Shown: one piece after another, positions 36,241-45,017 of the stretch | Layout of the letters: each line of letters begins with the position of its first letter | Numbering within the stretch: position 1 is the first letter of the stretch | Assembly (NCBI GenBank): GCA_964472305.1 | Contig: CAYYJR010000021.1 | Location: 7,135 to 71,134 of the forward strand | DNA length: 64,000 nt | From: CAYYJR01 sp964472305 | GTDB taxonomy: Bacteria; Armatimonadota; Hebobacteria; CAIYQO01 | Direction of reading: 5' to 3' | Position numbers and translations under genes: made by a program | The notes under the pieces: generated by a model | The model's input: the letters and a program-made list of their open reading frames with translations, nothing else | Database searches by the model: none | What the model was told of the DNA's origin: nothing

Positions 36241-37608
36241 ATGATGCAAGCAAGTGCTGTCGCCGCGGCTACGCGGCTGTTCAACGTGGTCAGCTACGGG
36301 GCGCAGGCTGACGGGGAGACGGTCAACACGAAGGCGATCCAGGCCGCGGTCGATGCGTGCGGCGCGGCCGGCGGCGGGACGGTGGTCGTGCCGGCGGGCT
36401 GCTTCGTCACCGGCACCATCTGGCTGCGCAGCCACGTCGAACTGCACCTGCAGCACGGGGCAGTGCTCAAGGCCAACCCGAATCTGGATGACTACAATAC
36501 GCTCGATGCCTACCCGCAGAACTGGTTCTCAACTGTAGAGGAGTGGAATGGCTCGCACCTGATCCTGGCCATCGAGGTCGAAGATGTTGCCGTCACCGGG
36601 ACCGGCACCATCGATGGCAACGGGGCCGTGTTCTTCGCCGAACCCAAGCCGTATGACCCGTTCATCTGGCGGGATGGCCTGGCGCTGGCCAGAGACAAAG
36701 AGCGCCTCCGTCCCGGCCAAACCATCGTGTGCTGCGAGAGCAAGAATATCCGCCTTCGGGACTTTGCGATCCGCGATGCCACCTGCTGGTGCGTCTTCCT
36801 GCACGGCTGCGAGGACGCCTTTATCAGCGGCCTCAAGATCACCAATGCCTCCTACGCCGCCAATACGGACGGGATTGACATTGACTGCTGCCGCAACGTG
36901 ACCATCAGCGACTGCCTCATTGATACCGGCGACGACGCCATTACCCTGCGCGGAGACCCCGTGCGGCTCAAGGATGCGACTCGCGTCTGCGAGAACGTCG
37001 TGGTGAAAAACTGCGTGGTGGGGTCGTCGTCGAGTGTCTTCCGGATCGGGGTCGGCACCGGCGTGATCCGCAATGCGGTCTTCTCGAATATCGTCATCAC
37101 CCGCGGCGGCATCGGCCTCCATTTCCAGTCGTCCTACAGCCCCGGGGGGCGCGGCGTCGCGATCTCGAACATCACCTTCCGGGACGTGTATGCGCGCAAC
37201 CTAGCTTTGCCTTTCGTGATCAGCGCAGGCCAACCCGACGCGACGGCGCCGATAGAGAACATTATCATCGACGGTTATCACGCAGAGGTATTTGCCGGCG
37301 GCAATCTCTACGGCAACGCTTATACGCGGCCGAAGCATGTCAGGTTACGCAACATCGATCTGGTTGTTGTCCCGCGTCCGCTCCAGGGGATGAAGCCGGA
37401 GAAGGCGCCGGAAACGCTGCTGGAGATGGTCGGGGTCGATGACATCCGGCTGGAAAATGTATCTGTCGAGTGGCGGACAAACGATCCTGGCTGGATCCGC
37501 ACGCTGGCGATGCGCCACAGCACCGGGCTTGTGATCACGGAAGACTGCCGGTTAACCGATCCTCCGCCCCCGACAACCGGCCAGGGAGTAGACGAATGGC
37601 ACCAGTGA
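36241..37608 (+). CDS. GH28-family-like beta-helix protein with altered active site
   Basis: A protein of 455 residues that opens with the polygalacturonase entry (LFNVVSYGAQADGETVNT, then AAGGGTVVVPAGCFVTGTI). The GH28 motifs NTDGIDID (208-215, Asp210) and TGDDAI (229-234, Asp231/Asp232) are present. The third motif G-H-G is replaced by VFRIGVGTG, and no R-I-K motif follows (IGLHFQ instead). A hydrolase of changed specificity or a non-hydrolytic helix is therefore possible. No signal peptide. ATG 36241 follows GGGGAG. It is the first gene of a long operon and overlaps the next small ORF. Confidence 0.75.
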   Translation: MMQASAVAAATRLFNVVSYGAQADGETVNTKAIQAAVDACGAAGGGTVVVPAGCFVTGTIWLRSHVELHLQHGAVLKANPNLDDYNTLDAYPQNWFSTVEEWNGSHLILAIEVEDVAVTGTGTIDGNGAVFFAEPKPYDPFIWRDGLALARDKERLRPGQTIVCCESKNIRLRDFAIRDATCWCVFLHGCEDAFISGLKITNASYAANTDGIDIDCCRNVTISDCLIDTGDDAITLRGDPVRLKDATRVCENVVVKNCVVGSSSSVFRIGVGTGVIRNAVFSNIVITRGGIGLHFQSSYSPGGRGVAISNITFRDVYARNLALPFVISAGQPDATAPIENIIIDGYHAEVFAGGNLYGNAYTRPKHVRLRNIDLVVVPRPLQGMKPEKAPETLLEMVGVDDIRLENVSVEWRTNDPGWIRTLAMRHSTGLVITEDCRLTDPPPPTTGQGVDEWHQ

Positions 37609-37757
37609 ACCCAGCTTCATTCGGCTCGATGAGCACGCGAGATTTGCTGGCCGGCTTGTCCGATGCGGCCCTGGCGCAGAAGGCGGCGTCCGATTTGTCC
37701 GAGACAGTGCTCACGCTGTCGCTCTGGCCACCGCGCGCCGTGAGTCATCTGAAATGA
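37596..37757 (+). CDS. Candidate 53-residue small protein
   Basis: It begins 13 bases before the GH28-like stop, with AGGGAG about 7 bases upstream, and ends 25 bases before the amidohydrolase. The sequence contains STRDLLAGLSDAALAQKAA and looks helical; I recognise no family. Its placement in a coupled operon favours translation, but the frame could be chance. Confidence 0.3.
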   Translation: MAPVNPASFGSMSTRDLLAGLSDAALAQKAASDLSETVLTLSLWPPRAVSHLK

Positions 37758-37782
37758 ATACATCCGGAATAAGGACCATCTC

Positions 37783-38835
37783 ATGATCACCCGACAGCAG
37801 ATTGCCGCGCAGATACGCCGCGACGACGGTCTGATCGACGCCCACGCGCACCTGGGCGCCGATCCGGCAGCCTATTACAATGGCGACTATCCTTACGCCA
37901 TCTCAGCCGAAGATCACGGCGTGCGCATGGCACAGTCGGGGATTGCGGCGGTGCTCTGCTTTCCGTGGGTCTACACAAACTTCTTTCACCTGGCGGCGTA
38001 CCGGCGGGGCGTGTTTCGCCGGGATCCGCGGAGCGAGAGCACGGCGCCGTACGCCTTCGAGAACCAGCGGTTGTGCCAGGAGATCTACGAGGCGTTCCCG
38101 GAATACGCCGGGCGACTGCTCCCATTCGCCTTCTTCGATCCGCTCCGGCGTCCCCGCGAGCAGGCCAAGGCGATCCGGGCGCTGGCGAACCGATATTCGG
38201 TCTTCGGCTTGAAAACGGCGACCAGCTACCAGCAAGCACCGATCACCGCGTTAGTGGGCGAAGGCGGCTGTTTGCTCGATCTGGCGGCGGAACTCGATAT
38301 CCCGGTCACGATACACAGCGCGGTCTTGCCGGGTGACCCGTGGGGGAACGTCTTCGCGATCCTCAAGGTCGTGCGGGCGCGGCCGGATGTGCGTTTTGCC
38401 ATCGCCCACACCTGCCGGTTTGACCGCCATGCGCTCGATGCGGCGGCGGCATTGCCCAATGCCTTCGTGGATTTTTCCGCGTTTCACATTCACTGCACGC
38501 TGGCTCAGCAGAACCACCCCGCGGTGGCGGCGGCGCCGGACCGGTTCCCGGCCAATTACCACGACCACGCCACGGCCATGCAACAAATTACCGAGGCGTA
38601 TCCCGGCACGATGCTGTGGGGGTCGGACACGCCGGCGCATCTCTGGAAAAGCCGGTGCCGTACTGACCAGGGTGAAGAAGTGTGGCTGGATCTCCCCTGT
38701 AATCCGACGACCGAGATTGAGGAACTGCGCAAGCTTTCGCCGGTGCTCCAGCGCCGGATTGGCCATGACAATACCTGCTGTTATCTCTTTGGCAACGCGG
38801 AAGACGCGTCCCAGAAAGGAACACCTCATGCCTGA
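37783..38835 (+). CDS. Amidohydrolase-superfamily protein
   Basis: A TIM-barrel protein of 350 residues of the Amidohydrolase_2 type: the first metal motif DAHAHLG near residue 21, IPVTIHSAVL (metal His), FAIAHTCRFDRHAL and LWGSDTPAH with the catalytic Asp. Such enzymes hydrolyse lactones and amides or decarboxylate acids in the cytoplasm. AAGGA lies nine bases before the ATG. Its last codons overlap the start of the NagB-like gene by eight bases. A related amidohydrolase domain occurs as half of a fusion further down the operon. A sugar-lactonase role would suit the context, but is inference. Confidence 0.85.
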   Translation: MITRQQIAAQIRRDDGLIDAHAHLGADPAAYYNGDYPYAISAEDHGVRMAQSGIAAVLCFPWVYTNFFHLAAYRRGVFRRDPRSESTAPYAFENQRLCQEIYEAFPEYAGRLLPFAFFDPLRRPREQAKAIRALANRYSVFGLKTATSYQQAPITALVGEGGCLLDLAAELDIPVTIHSAVLPGDPWGNVFAILKVVRARPDVRFAIAHTCRFDRHALDAAAALPNAFVDFSAFHIHCTLAQQNHPAVAAAPDRFPANYHDHATAMQQITEAYPGTMLWGSDTPAHLWKSRCRTDQGEEVWLDLPCNPTTEIEELRKLSPVLQRRIGHDNTCCYLFGNAEDASQKGTPHA

Positions 38836-39763
38836 GTTCTCATATCAACCCGCTTCGTGCATCCCGTTCCGCGATACGGAGGCCATCGCGCGCGTGCGCC
38901 GGATCACGCGCGACGAGATCACCCGGCATCCGAATCCCGATTTTCGCATCCAGGTCGTTCCCGATGCGCACATCGAGGAGCTGTGGATCACTGACATCTT
39001 CACGCGCATCAGGGAATCCGCCGACGCCGGGCAGCCACTGGTGATGATCATGCCCAACCCGTGGCCAAATTACGTCAAAGTTGCCGCGCTGATCAACCAG
39101 CACCGGGTCAGTTGCCGGCACGTCCACACCTTCAACATGGACGAATACGCCGATCAGGACGGCAACATCGCCCCGGAGACATGGGAGCTCGGTTTCGGCC
39201 ACGCGTTCATGAAGTTCTTCATCGCCGCCATCGACCCCGAGCTGCGCCCGTCCGCGCAGCAAGTGCACCTGCTCAGCAATGACACGCTGCCGGACTACGG
39301 GCGCATGCTCGCTGACCTTGGTGGCGCGGACATCTGTTACAGCGGCCCCGGCTGGACGGGTCATCTGGCCTTCATCGAGCCGGACGCGCCCGAATTCGCG
39401 GCGCAGCACCTGGAGGAGTGGAAGACGTTCGGCCCGCGCATCTGCACGCTCAGCCCCTTCACCATCGCCCAGAACTCGCTGCACGGTTGTTTCGGCGCCA
39501 GCGGCGACCTCTGCGCCGTGCCGCCCAAGGCCGCCACCATCGGCCCGGCGGAGGTGATCGGGGCCAAGCATCGCATCGACATGCATGCCATCACGGTCGG
39601 CGGCTCGTTCAACTCCTGGCAGCGGCTGACCACGCGGCTGGTGCTGCACGGCCCGGTCACCCCGCGCGTGCCGGAATCAATTCTGCAGACGCTGCGCACG
39701 GATGTGTGGGTCAGCGAGACCGCTGCCGCTGATATCACCACACGATGGAACGTGGGGTATTGA
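38828..39763 (+). CDS. NagB-like sugar-phosphate isomerase/deaminase, altered catalytic site
   Basis: A protein of 311 residues related to glucosamine-6-phosphate deaminase and 6-phosphogluconolactonase. NMDEY (Asp105) matches the NagB proton-transfer Asp72. The active-site loop reads GPGWTGHLAFIEP, where NagB has GxDGHIAFNEP: His179 and Glu184 stay, but the Asp corresponding to NagB Asp141 is Thr177. That residue is essential in E. coli NagB, so plain glucosamine-6-phosphate deamination is doubtful. The true start is 38828; the frame is open upstream only inside the amidohydrolase gene. Neighbours suggest an amino or acidic sugar substrate. Confidence 0.8.
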   Translation: MPEFSYQPASCIPFRDTEAIARVRRITRDEITRHPNPDFRIQVVPDAHIEELWITDIFTRIRESADAGQPLVMIMPNPWPNYVKVAALINQHRVSCRHVHTFNMDEYADQDGNIAPETWELGFGHAFMKFFIAAIDPELRPSAQQVHLLSNDTLPDYGRMLADLGGADICYSGPGWTGHLAFIEPDAPEFAAQHLEEWKTFGPRICTLSPFTIAQNSLHGCFGASGDLCAVPPKAATIGPAEVIGAKHRIDMHAITVGGSFNSWQRLTTRLVLHGPVTPRVPESILQTLRTDVWVSETAAADITTRWNVGY

Positions 39764-39776
39764 AAGAAGGGCGAAG

Positions 39777-40586
39777 ATGGAAACTGTCAGTCAAATGACC
39801 GTGAAGGTCACCGACTTCGCACGCGCATTTCTCCGTTGGCGTATCGACACCTTTCGGAAGCCGCCGGCCACCGTTTCGCAAAAGTTACCGATGACCCTTA
39901 ATAATGTACGGATGCCGATCGAGTGTCGCACGGTGGTCACTCACGAGGACAGCGGCCGGATCGCTGAATTCTTCCTCGGTGTTTCCTGTAAGAGCGAACA
40001 GGTCTGGGTGCCACGCCAAGTCTGGCACATGCCCAACGCCGACATGTGTATGTGGGCCAGCCGCGACCAATGCATGGTGTTCAAGCGTTGGGACAAAGTG
40101 GGCAAGGGTGTGCCGCGGTATCCGGCATCGTTGGGAACGCAACCGGAGAAGCAGTTAGAAAATGTCAACGAGGTCTTCGATCGGTTTGTAATTGATGCGC
40201 CGTGGTGCCTGGGGCGCGTTTTGGCTGGCGTGGACGAGATTGTCGAGGTGCTGGCCAGCGACCGGGCAGTCTTATCTCAAACCGAGTATTGCCGCGATGG
40301 CTACCGGGTGCTGCTCGAGTATCCGGTCAAAACAGTGAATTTTAGCGAACGAGAATGCTATTATCAGGTCGACACAGGGCCGGTCCTGCTGCCCGACACC
40401 AGCCGGCCGCCCGCCGCGTTGATCGAAGGTTGTCATCTTGCGTATGTCGCGCATAACAGCCCGGACTGGGCGGAGTTGATCGTGAACGTGCCGACGACGC
40501 TGACCGACGCCATCCAGGTGCATCATTATGCGAAATCCGAGCGGATCGAGCCGACCATCAACCGGATGATCGAGGTGCTGTCATGA
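39777..40586 (+). CDS. Uncharacterised protein in the sugar-acid operon
   Basis: A soluble protein of 269 residues without recognisable motif, signal peptide or membrane segment. It is rich in Trp, Cys and aromatic residues (EQVWVPRQVWHMPNADMCMW) and ends with VPTTLTDAIQVHHYAKSERI. GAAGGGCGAAG precedes the ATG. It starts 13 bases after the NagB-like gene and overlaps the aldolase gene by ATGA, so it is surely translated as part of the operon. I cannot assign a function; a beta-rich binding or isomerase fold is only a guess. Confidence 0.8.
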   Translation: METVSQMTVKVTDFARAFLRWRIDTFRKPPATVSQKLPMTLNNVRMPIECRTVVTHEDSGRIAEFFLGVSCKSEQVWVPRQVWHMPNADMCMWASRDQCMVFKRWDKVGKGVPRYPASLGTQPEKQLENVNEVFDRFVIDAPWCLGRVLAGVDEIVEVLASDRAVLSQTEYCRDGYRVLLEYPVKTVNFSERECYYQVDTGPVLLPDTSRPPAALIEGCHLAYVAHNSPDWAELIVNVPTTLTDAIQVHHYAKSERIEPTINRMIEVLS

Positions 40587-41518
40587 CAATAACGCCGATG
40601 ATCTGGTCCGCCACACCCACGCCGTTCCGCGCCGATGGGGCATTGGATCTGGCCGCGCTGGAGCGTGTCGTCGAGCAGCATGAACGCCTGGGCGTGACAG
40701 GATTATTTCTGGCGGGGACCTGTGGCGAAGGCCCATTCATGACCAATGACCAGCGCGTTGAACTGGTTCGCACCATCAGCCGCCTGGCCGGCTCGCGACT
40801 GCAGATTGCCGTCCAGGTTTCCGACACCTCCGCGGCGCGGGTTTGCGAAAATATCGCCCGCTGTGAGGAAGCCGGGGGGCAGTATGTCGTGGTGGCCTCG
40901 CCGTGGATCACGCGGTTCTGCAACCGGGATTTTGCCCGCCGGTATTTCCATGAGGCCATCGAGGCCGCGACGGTTCCCGTCGGCATCTACGTGCTGCAGC
41001 AACCGGCGGAGACCGGGCTGGATCTGGCGTTGTGGACGGAACTGGCGGCGCACCCTCTGGTCCGGCTTGTCAAAGATTCATCCGCGTCGGCGGAATATGC
41101 GTATGCGTTTGGCGGCATCCGGCGCGGACGTCCCGACCTCCTAGTGCTCACCGGCAACGAGTTCGATGTCAGTACCGCAATGGCTGCCGGCTACGACGGT
41201 GCGCTCATGGGTACCGGCATATTGAACAGCGAACTTATCCGCCGGGCTATGCGCGCACTGGCGACCGGTGACACCGAAGGAGCGGCGGTCTGGCAGCAGC
41301 GATCGAACGAACTGCTCTGGGATTTGTTCGGGCGTAATATTGAGCTGTGGCTTGGCGGGCTGAAATATGCCCTCACGCGGCTGGGAATTTTCAGCACGGA
41401 CTACCTGCACTTGAGCTATCCGCTGACGGCCGGCGACCGCGCGCGCATCGACGCGGCGCTTTTGCGAGAGCAGGAGTATATCCGCCCCATGGTTCCCCAC
41501 GCAGGATTTCGGCCATGA
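40583..41518 (+). CDS. DapA/NanA-family aldolase or dehydratase
   Basis: A class I aldolase-type TIM barrel of 311 residues. The Schiff-base Lys164 lies in LVKDSSA, Tyr136 in IYVLQQP, and GTCGEG (45-50) replaces the usual GT(T/S)GE that holds the substrate carboxylate. Family members include dihydrodipicolinate synthase, sialic acid lyase and keto-deoxy sugar-acid aldolases and dehydratases. The operon (sialidase-like and NagB-like genes nearby) points to a 2-keto-3-deoxy sugar acid or sialic-type substrate rather than lysine synthesis. It overlaps both neighbours by ATGA. Confidence 0.85.
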   Translation: MTITPMIWSATPTPFRADGALDLAALERVVEQHERLGVTGLFLAGTCGEGPFMTNDQRVELVRTISRLAGSRLQIAVQVSDTSAARVCENIARCEEAGGQYVVVASPWITRFCNRDFARRYFHEAIEAATVPVGIYVLQQPAETGLDLALWTELAAHPLVRLVKDSSASAEYAYAFGGIRRGRPDLLVLTGNEFDVSTAMAAGYDGALMGTGILNSELIRRAMRALATGDTEGAAVWQQRSNELLWDLFGRNIELWLGGLKYALTRLGIFSTDYLHLSYPLTAGDRARIDAALLREQEYIRPMVPHAGFRP

Positions 41519-41955
41519 GATATTGCGACACCGGCAATGTGCATCTTGATTTCCACCGCACGATGAACGGCACCATCGGATATCTCCGGGATCGTTACGG
41601 CGTTGGATTTCTCGACGACATCCTGCGCCGCACCGCGCAGGATGTGTATCGCGCCATCCGCGCCGACTTGCTGGCCGGCAACCCTGAGCCATTGCTCGAG
41701 CACTGGACGTATTACCTTGCGCGTGAAGGCGGGGATTTCACCGTTGAGCGCACCCCGGACGAGATCCGGGTGATCGTTCATCGCTGTCCTGCCGCCGATT
41801 ACTTGCGGCAGCGAGGGATTCCCCTGGATCCGGCATTCAGGCGGCAAACGATCGTGCTGAACGCGGCGCTGGGTGAGGGTACACCGTTTGAAGTAACGAC
41901 GGAGATTATTACCGATCTCCGCTACGTTCAGACGATCCGGAAGAGGCAGCTATGA
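41515..41955 (+). CDS. Small protein like 2-aminothiazoline-4-carboxylate hydrolase, copy 1
   Basis: A protein of 146 residues, MRYCDTGNVHLDF at the start, RCPAADYLRQRGIP in the middle and TPFEVTTEIITDLRYVQTIR at the end. The arrangement (an all-helical first half, then a Cys-Pro and a short beta part) fits the ATC_hydrolase family, whose founding member opens the ring of L-2-amino-thiazoline-4-carboxylate; most members have other, unknown substrates. The start is fixed by the ATGA overlap with the aldolase gene. A second member follows at once. The assignment is from pattern memory and is moderate. Confidence 0.55.
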   Translation: MRYCDTGNVHLDFHRTMNGTIGYLRDRYGVGFLDDILRRTAQDVYRAIRADLLAGNPEPLLEHWTYYLAREGGDFTVERTPDEIRVIVHRCPAADYLRQRGIPLDPAFRRQTIVLNAALGEGTPFEVTTEIITDLRYVQTIRKRQL

Positions 41956-42464
41956 TTCCCAGCGATCAGTTTGTCCGATTCTACAATGAAGTCTTCAAGG
42001 CGCTGGAAGAGCGCGGTCACGAGCATCTCGTCGCCTACTGGCGCGAGCTTGGCCGGTTGCAAGCCATCGAACTTGCCGACGCCTTCCGCACCGGCGGCCT
42101 TGCGGCCTGCCATGATTATTGGGCACGGATTGTACGTGAGGAAAACTGCGAAGCCGACCTGAAACTGACTGAAGAGTATTTTGAGTTTCGAATGCGCCAT
42201 TGTCCGAGTCTTGCCAAAGTCCTGGACAATGACGCCACCCCCTGTGCGATGTATTGCGACCACTGCATGGCATGGATCGAGCCGGTGATGGATGCGGCGG
42301 GGCTGTATGCGGTCTTCGATATCGAGTCTCGCACCGAACCACACTGTGTGTTCCGGGTGTATACGGAGCCGGACCAGGCACATGCCTATAGGCGGCAGGT
42401 GCGACTACCAGCCACCCCATATGCCGACGGCGTTACTGAAACACAAACGGAGAATCGGACATGA
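41952..42464 (+). CDS. Small protein like 2-aminothiazoline-4-carboxylate hydrolase, copy 2
   Basis: A protein of 170 residues. A helical first half (RELGRLQAIELADAF) leads to RMRHCPSLAKVLDND, then CAMYCDHCMAWIEPVMDAAG and HCVFRVYTEPDQAHAY. The spaced cysteines (HCP and CDHC) could bind metal. It resembles the preceding gene in layout but not closely in sequence, so the two may form a heteromeric enzyme. ATGA overlaps on both sides. A role in opening or deaminating a cyclic nitrogen-containing intermediate is speculative. Confidence 0.55.
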   Translation: MIPSDQFVRFYNEVFKALEERGHEHLVAYWRELGRLQAIELADAFRTGGLAACHDYWARIVREENCEADLKLTEEYFEFRMRHCPSLAKVLDNDATPCAMYCDHCMAWIEPVMDAAGLYAVFDIESRTEPHCVFRVYTEPDQAHAYRRQVRLPATPYADGVTETQTENRT

Positions 42465-43576
42465 CGATCCTGAACCGGGGAATCGTGCTCTCGAGTCAGC
42501 CCGGCTCTGACCGACAGAGCTGCGCGTTTCCACAGGTGGCAGTGCTGCCGGGTGGGCGTTGGCTCGTGGGATGCCGCTGCGCGTGTGCCAAGGGCGGCAA
42601 GGAGGGCCAGCACGTGCGGCTGGCCCTGTCCGATGACGACGGCGCAACCTGGCACTCCACCGCACCGTTCACGGCGCCCGTGCACGACGGCAAGCCCGGA
42701 CAGTTCCGGGCGCTGGCTCTGACCGCGCTGAGCGAGCGGCGCGTACTCGCGACGCTCTACTGGGTGGATCATTCCGATCCGACGCTGCCGTTCTTCAACG
42801 AACAGACAGAGGGCCTGCTCGATTCGCGGATCATGTTCGCCGAGTCGGACGACGGCGGCGTCTCATGGACGGCGCCCGCGTTGATGGATACGTCGCCGTT
42901 CAACGTGCCCACGCCAATCACCGGCCCGATTTTGCTGTTGCCCGGCGGCGAATGGATTTGCCAGTTCGAGACCAACAAGCCCTATTACGATACCACAAAG
43001 TGGGTGCATCGCTCGGTGCTGATGTTTTCGCGCGACCGCGGACGCACCTGGCCACGCCATGCGGTCGTGACCGAAGATCCGCGCGTCTTTTATTGGGATC
43101 AGCGACCGCAGGTTTTACCGGATGGTCGGATTCTCGACTTGTTCTGGACCTACGACAATCAGGCGTCCGTCTACCTGAACATCCACGCCTGCGAGTCCCG
43201 CGATGGCGGTCGCACGTGGTCGGCGCGTTGGGACACGGGCGTGCCCGGCCAACCGGCGCCGGTCGCGGCACTGGGTGACGGACGGCTGGTCCTGGTCTAT
43301 GTGGACCGGACCGGTGCGCCTGCGATCCGCTGTCGGGTCAGCGCCGACACCGGCCGAACCTGGCCAGCCGACTCGACGCTGACCCTGTATGAGAGCGTCT
43401 TAGCCAGCCAGACCGTGCGCAAGGATGGAATGGCGGATGCCTGGACCGAGATGGGCAAGTTCTCTGTCGGTTTACCGGCTACGACCAGTCTACCGGACGG
43501 CGACCTGCTGGTGGTGTATTATGCCGGTTCGGACACGGACCACACCAACGTGGAGTGGGTGCGATTGAAACAGTGA
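42461..43576 (+). CDS. Sialidase-like BNR-repeat protein
   Basis: A six-bladed propeller protein of 371 residues with five Asp boxes: SDDDGATW, SDDGGVSW, SRDRGRTW, SRDGGRTW and SADTGRTW. The family includes exo-sialidases (GH33) and many uncharacterised propeller hydrolases. No signal peptide is present, unlike typical bacterial sialidases, so it would act inside the cell on an imported oligosaccharide or glycoside. It overlaps the preceding gene by ATGA. Sialic acid as the substrate is not shown; other ulosonic or uronic acids are possible. Confidence 0.8.
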   Translation: MTILNRGIVLSSQPGSDRQSCAFPQVAVLPGGRWLVGCRCACAKGGKEGQHVRLALSDDDGATWHSTAPFTAPVHDGKPGQFRALALTALSERRVLATLYWVDHSDPTLPFFNEQTEGLLDSRIMFAESDDGGVSWTAPALMDTSPFNVPTPITGPILLLPGGEWICQFETNKPYYDTTKWVHRSVLMFSRDRGRTWPRHAVVTEDPRVFYWDQRPQVLPDGRILDLFWTYDNQASVYLNIHACESRDGGRTWSARWDTGVPGQPAPVAALGDGRLVLVYVDRTGAPAIRCRVSADTGRTWPADSTLTLYESVLASQTVRKDGMADAWTEMGKFSVGLPATTSLPDGDLLVVYYAGSDTDHTNVEWVRLKQ

Positions 43577-43598
43577 ATCCGCAACTCAGGAGGAAGCG

Positions 43599-45017
43599 AT
43601 GAATTATCCCTGGAGTTGGCCGACCCTGTCGGAAGGCCAGATCGAGCAGATACGCGACGCCGCGTTGGCATACATTGAACGACACGGATTTGTCGTACAG
43701 GACGCGACCCTGGTCGCCAGCGCGCGGGCGCGGGGAGCGCAGGTGGACGAGGCACAGGGGCGGATTCGCGTGCCGCGCACTCTGGTAGCCGAACTGATGG
43801 CGACGCTACCGCGCCGCTATATCATCCGCAACATCCTGGGCGAGTCCTGGGAGGTGGGCGGCGGCACGCCCTACGGTACCGCGATCGTCACGGATCCGTG
43901 GATCATCGACTACCGGACCGGCGAACCGCGCCGCCCCCGTCTCGAAGACGTGCGGCGCCATACGATCATTGCCGAGCAACTGGACTCAGTCGTGGGCATC
44001 AGCCGCATGGACTTCCCGGTCACGGATGTGCCGGGATCGGCTTCGAGCCCCCGCGCGCTGGAAATCCACCTGTTGAACCACACGCGGCACTACCACGTCA
44101 TGGCTGCCGGCCTGGAGAGCTTTGACGAGTGGACGGACATCGGGACGATCCTGGCACGCGGCGGCGATCCCGGCCCGCTGATCACCTCGGCGGTGGCCGT
44201 AGGCTCGCCCATGGTGCTCAACGTGATCAACTGCGAGTTGCTCAAACGCTCGGTCAGCCATGGATTTACGATTCAGCCGACCATCTGCCCGATGGCCGGC
44301 GCGACCGCGCCGTACTCGTTGGCTGGAACGTTATTGCAGTCCCACATCGAGGTGCTGATGATCGCCATGATGTGCCAGTTGCTGCGGCCCGGGCATCCCG
44401 TGATCTACGGCACCGGCCTCTCCGTGACCGACCTGCAGACCGGCGCAGATCTATACTACACCCTCGATAAGGTGCTGTGGAAGCTTGCTGCCGTGCAACT
44501 TGGCCGCGCGGAACACATGCCGACCTGGGCCGAGTGCGGCGGCAGCCTCACGCACCGCTATGATCCGCAATGCGGCGCGGAAGGGATGCTCTTCATGCTC
44601 GCCGCCCATGCCTCAGCGGCTGACATGATCTCGGGATTCGGTTCTTGCCACAACGCCGTGGGGATGTCCGCCGAGATGATGATCATCCAGGAAGCCTGGC
44701 TTCGCGCCGCCCGACACTTGACCCGCGGCATCCGCACCGATGACCTCCGCCTGGGGATGGCCAGCCTGGAACGGGTTGGCCCGGGCGGACAGTTCCTCGA
44801 CGACGATCTCACCGTCGAGTTGATGCGCTCAGACGAGTTCTTCCGGAACGACATCTTTGACCTTGGCGGCGGCCACGCCGATGGGCAGCCAATGCTCGAA
44901 CGGGCGCATGCATGGGTGGCGCAACTCGTCGATGGCTACCAGTCGCGCGTGCCGGGTGACATTCAGGAAAATTTGCGGCGGCATTTTCATGAGCGTTACC
45001 CAGGGAGCACAGCATGA
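43599..45017 (+). CDS. MttB-family (trimethylamine methyltransferase-like) protein, no pyrrolysine
   Basis: A protein of 472 residues with the MttB/MtgB TIM-barrel pattern: an N-terminal helical part (IRDAALAYIERHGFVV), FTIQPTICPMAGATAPYSLAG, then GAEGMLFMLAAHASAADMISGFGS. The frame contains no in-frame TAG, so it is of the non-pyrrolysine type like glycine betaine methyltransferase MtgB. Known relatives move a methyl group from a quaternary amine to a corrinoid protein. No corrinoid-binding protein is encoded in this operon. AGGAGG precedes ATG 43599 and the gene overlaps the fusion gene by ATGA. Confidence 0.85.
   Translation: MNYPWSWPTLSEGQIEQIRDAALAYIERHGFVVQDATLVASARARGAQVDEAQGRIRVPRTLVAELMATLPRRYIIRNILGESWEVGGGTPYGTAIVTDPWIIDYRTGEPRRPRLEDVRRHTIIAEQLDSVVGISRMDFPVTDVPGSASSPRALEIHLLNHTRHYHVMAAGLESFDEWTDIGTILARGGDPGPLITSAVAVGSPMVLNVINCELLKRSVSHGFTIQPTICPMAGATAPYSLAGTLLQSHIEVLMIAMMCQLLRPGHPVIYGTGLSVTDLQTGADLYYTLDKVLWKLAAVQLGRAEHMPTWAECGGSLTHRYDPQCGAEGMLFMLAAHASAADMISGFGSCHNAVGMSAEMMIIQEAWLRAARHLTRGIRTDDLRLGMASLERVGPGGQFLDDDLTVELMRSDEFFRNDIFDLGGGHADGQPMLERAHAWVAQLVDGYQSRVPGDIQENLRRHFHERYPGSTA

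Noticed and set aside
38333..38827. Upstream extension of the NagB-like frame
   Set aside because: It lies within the amidohydrolase gene and is Arg-rich; the family start fits ATG 38828.
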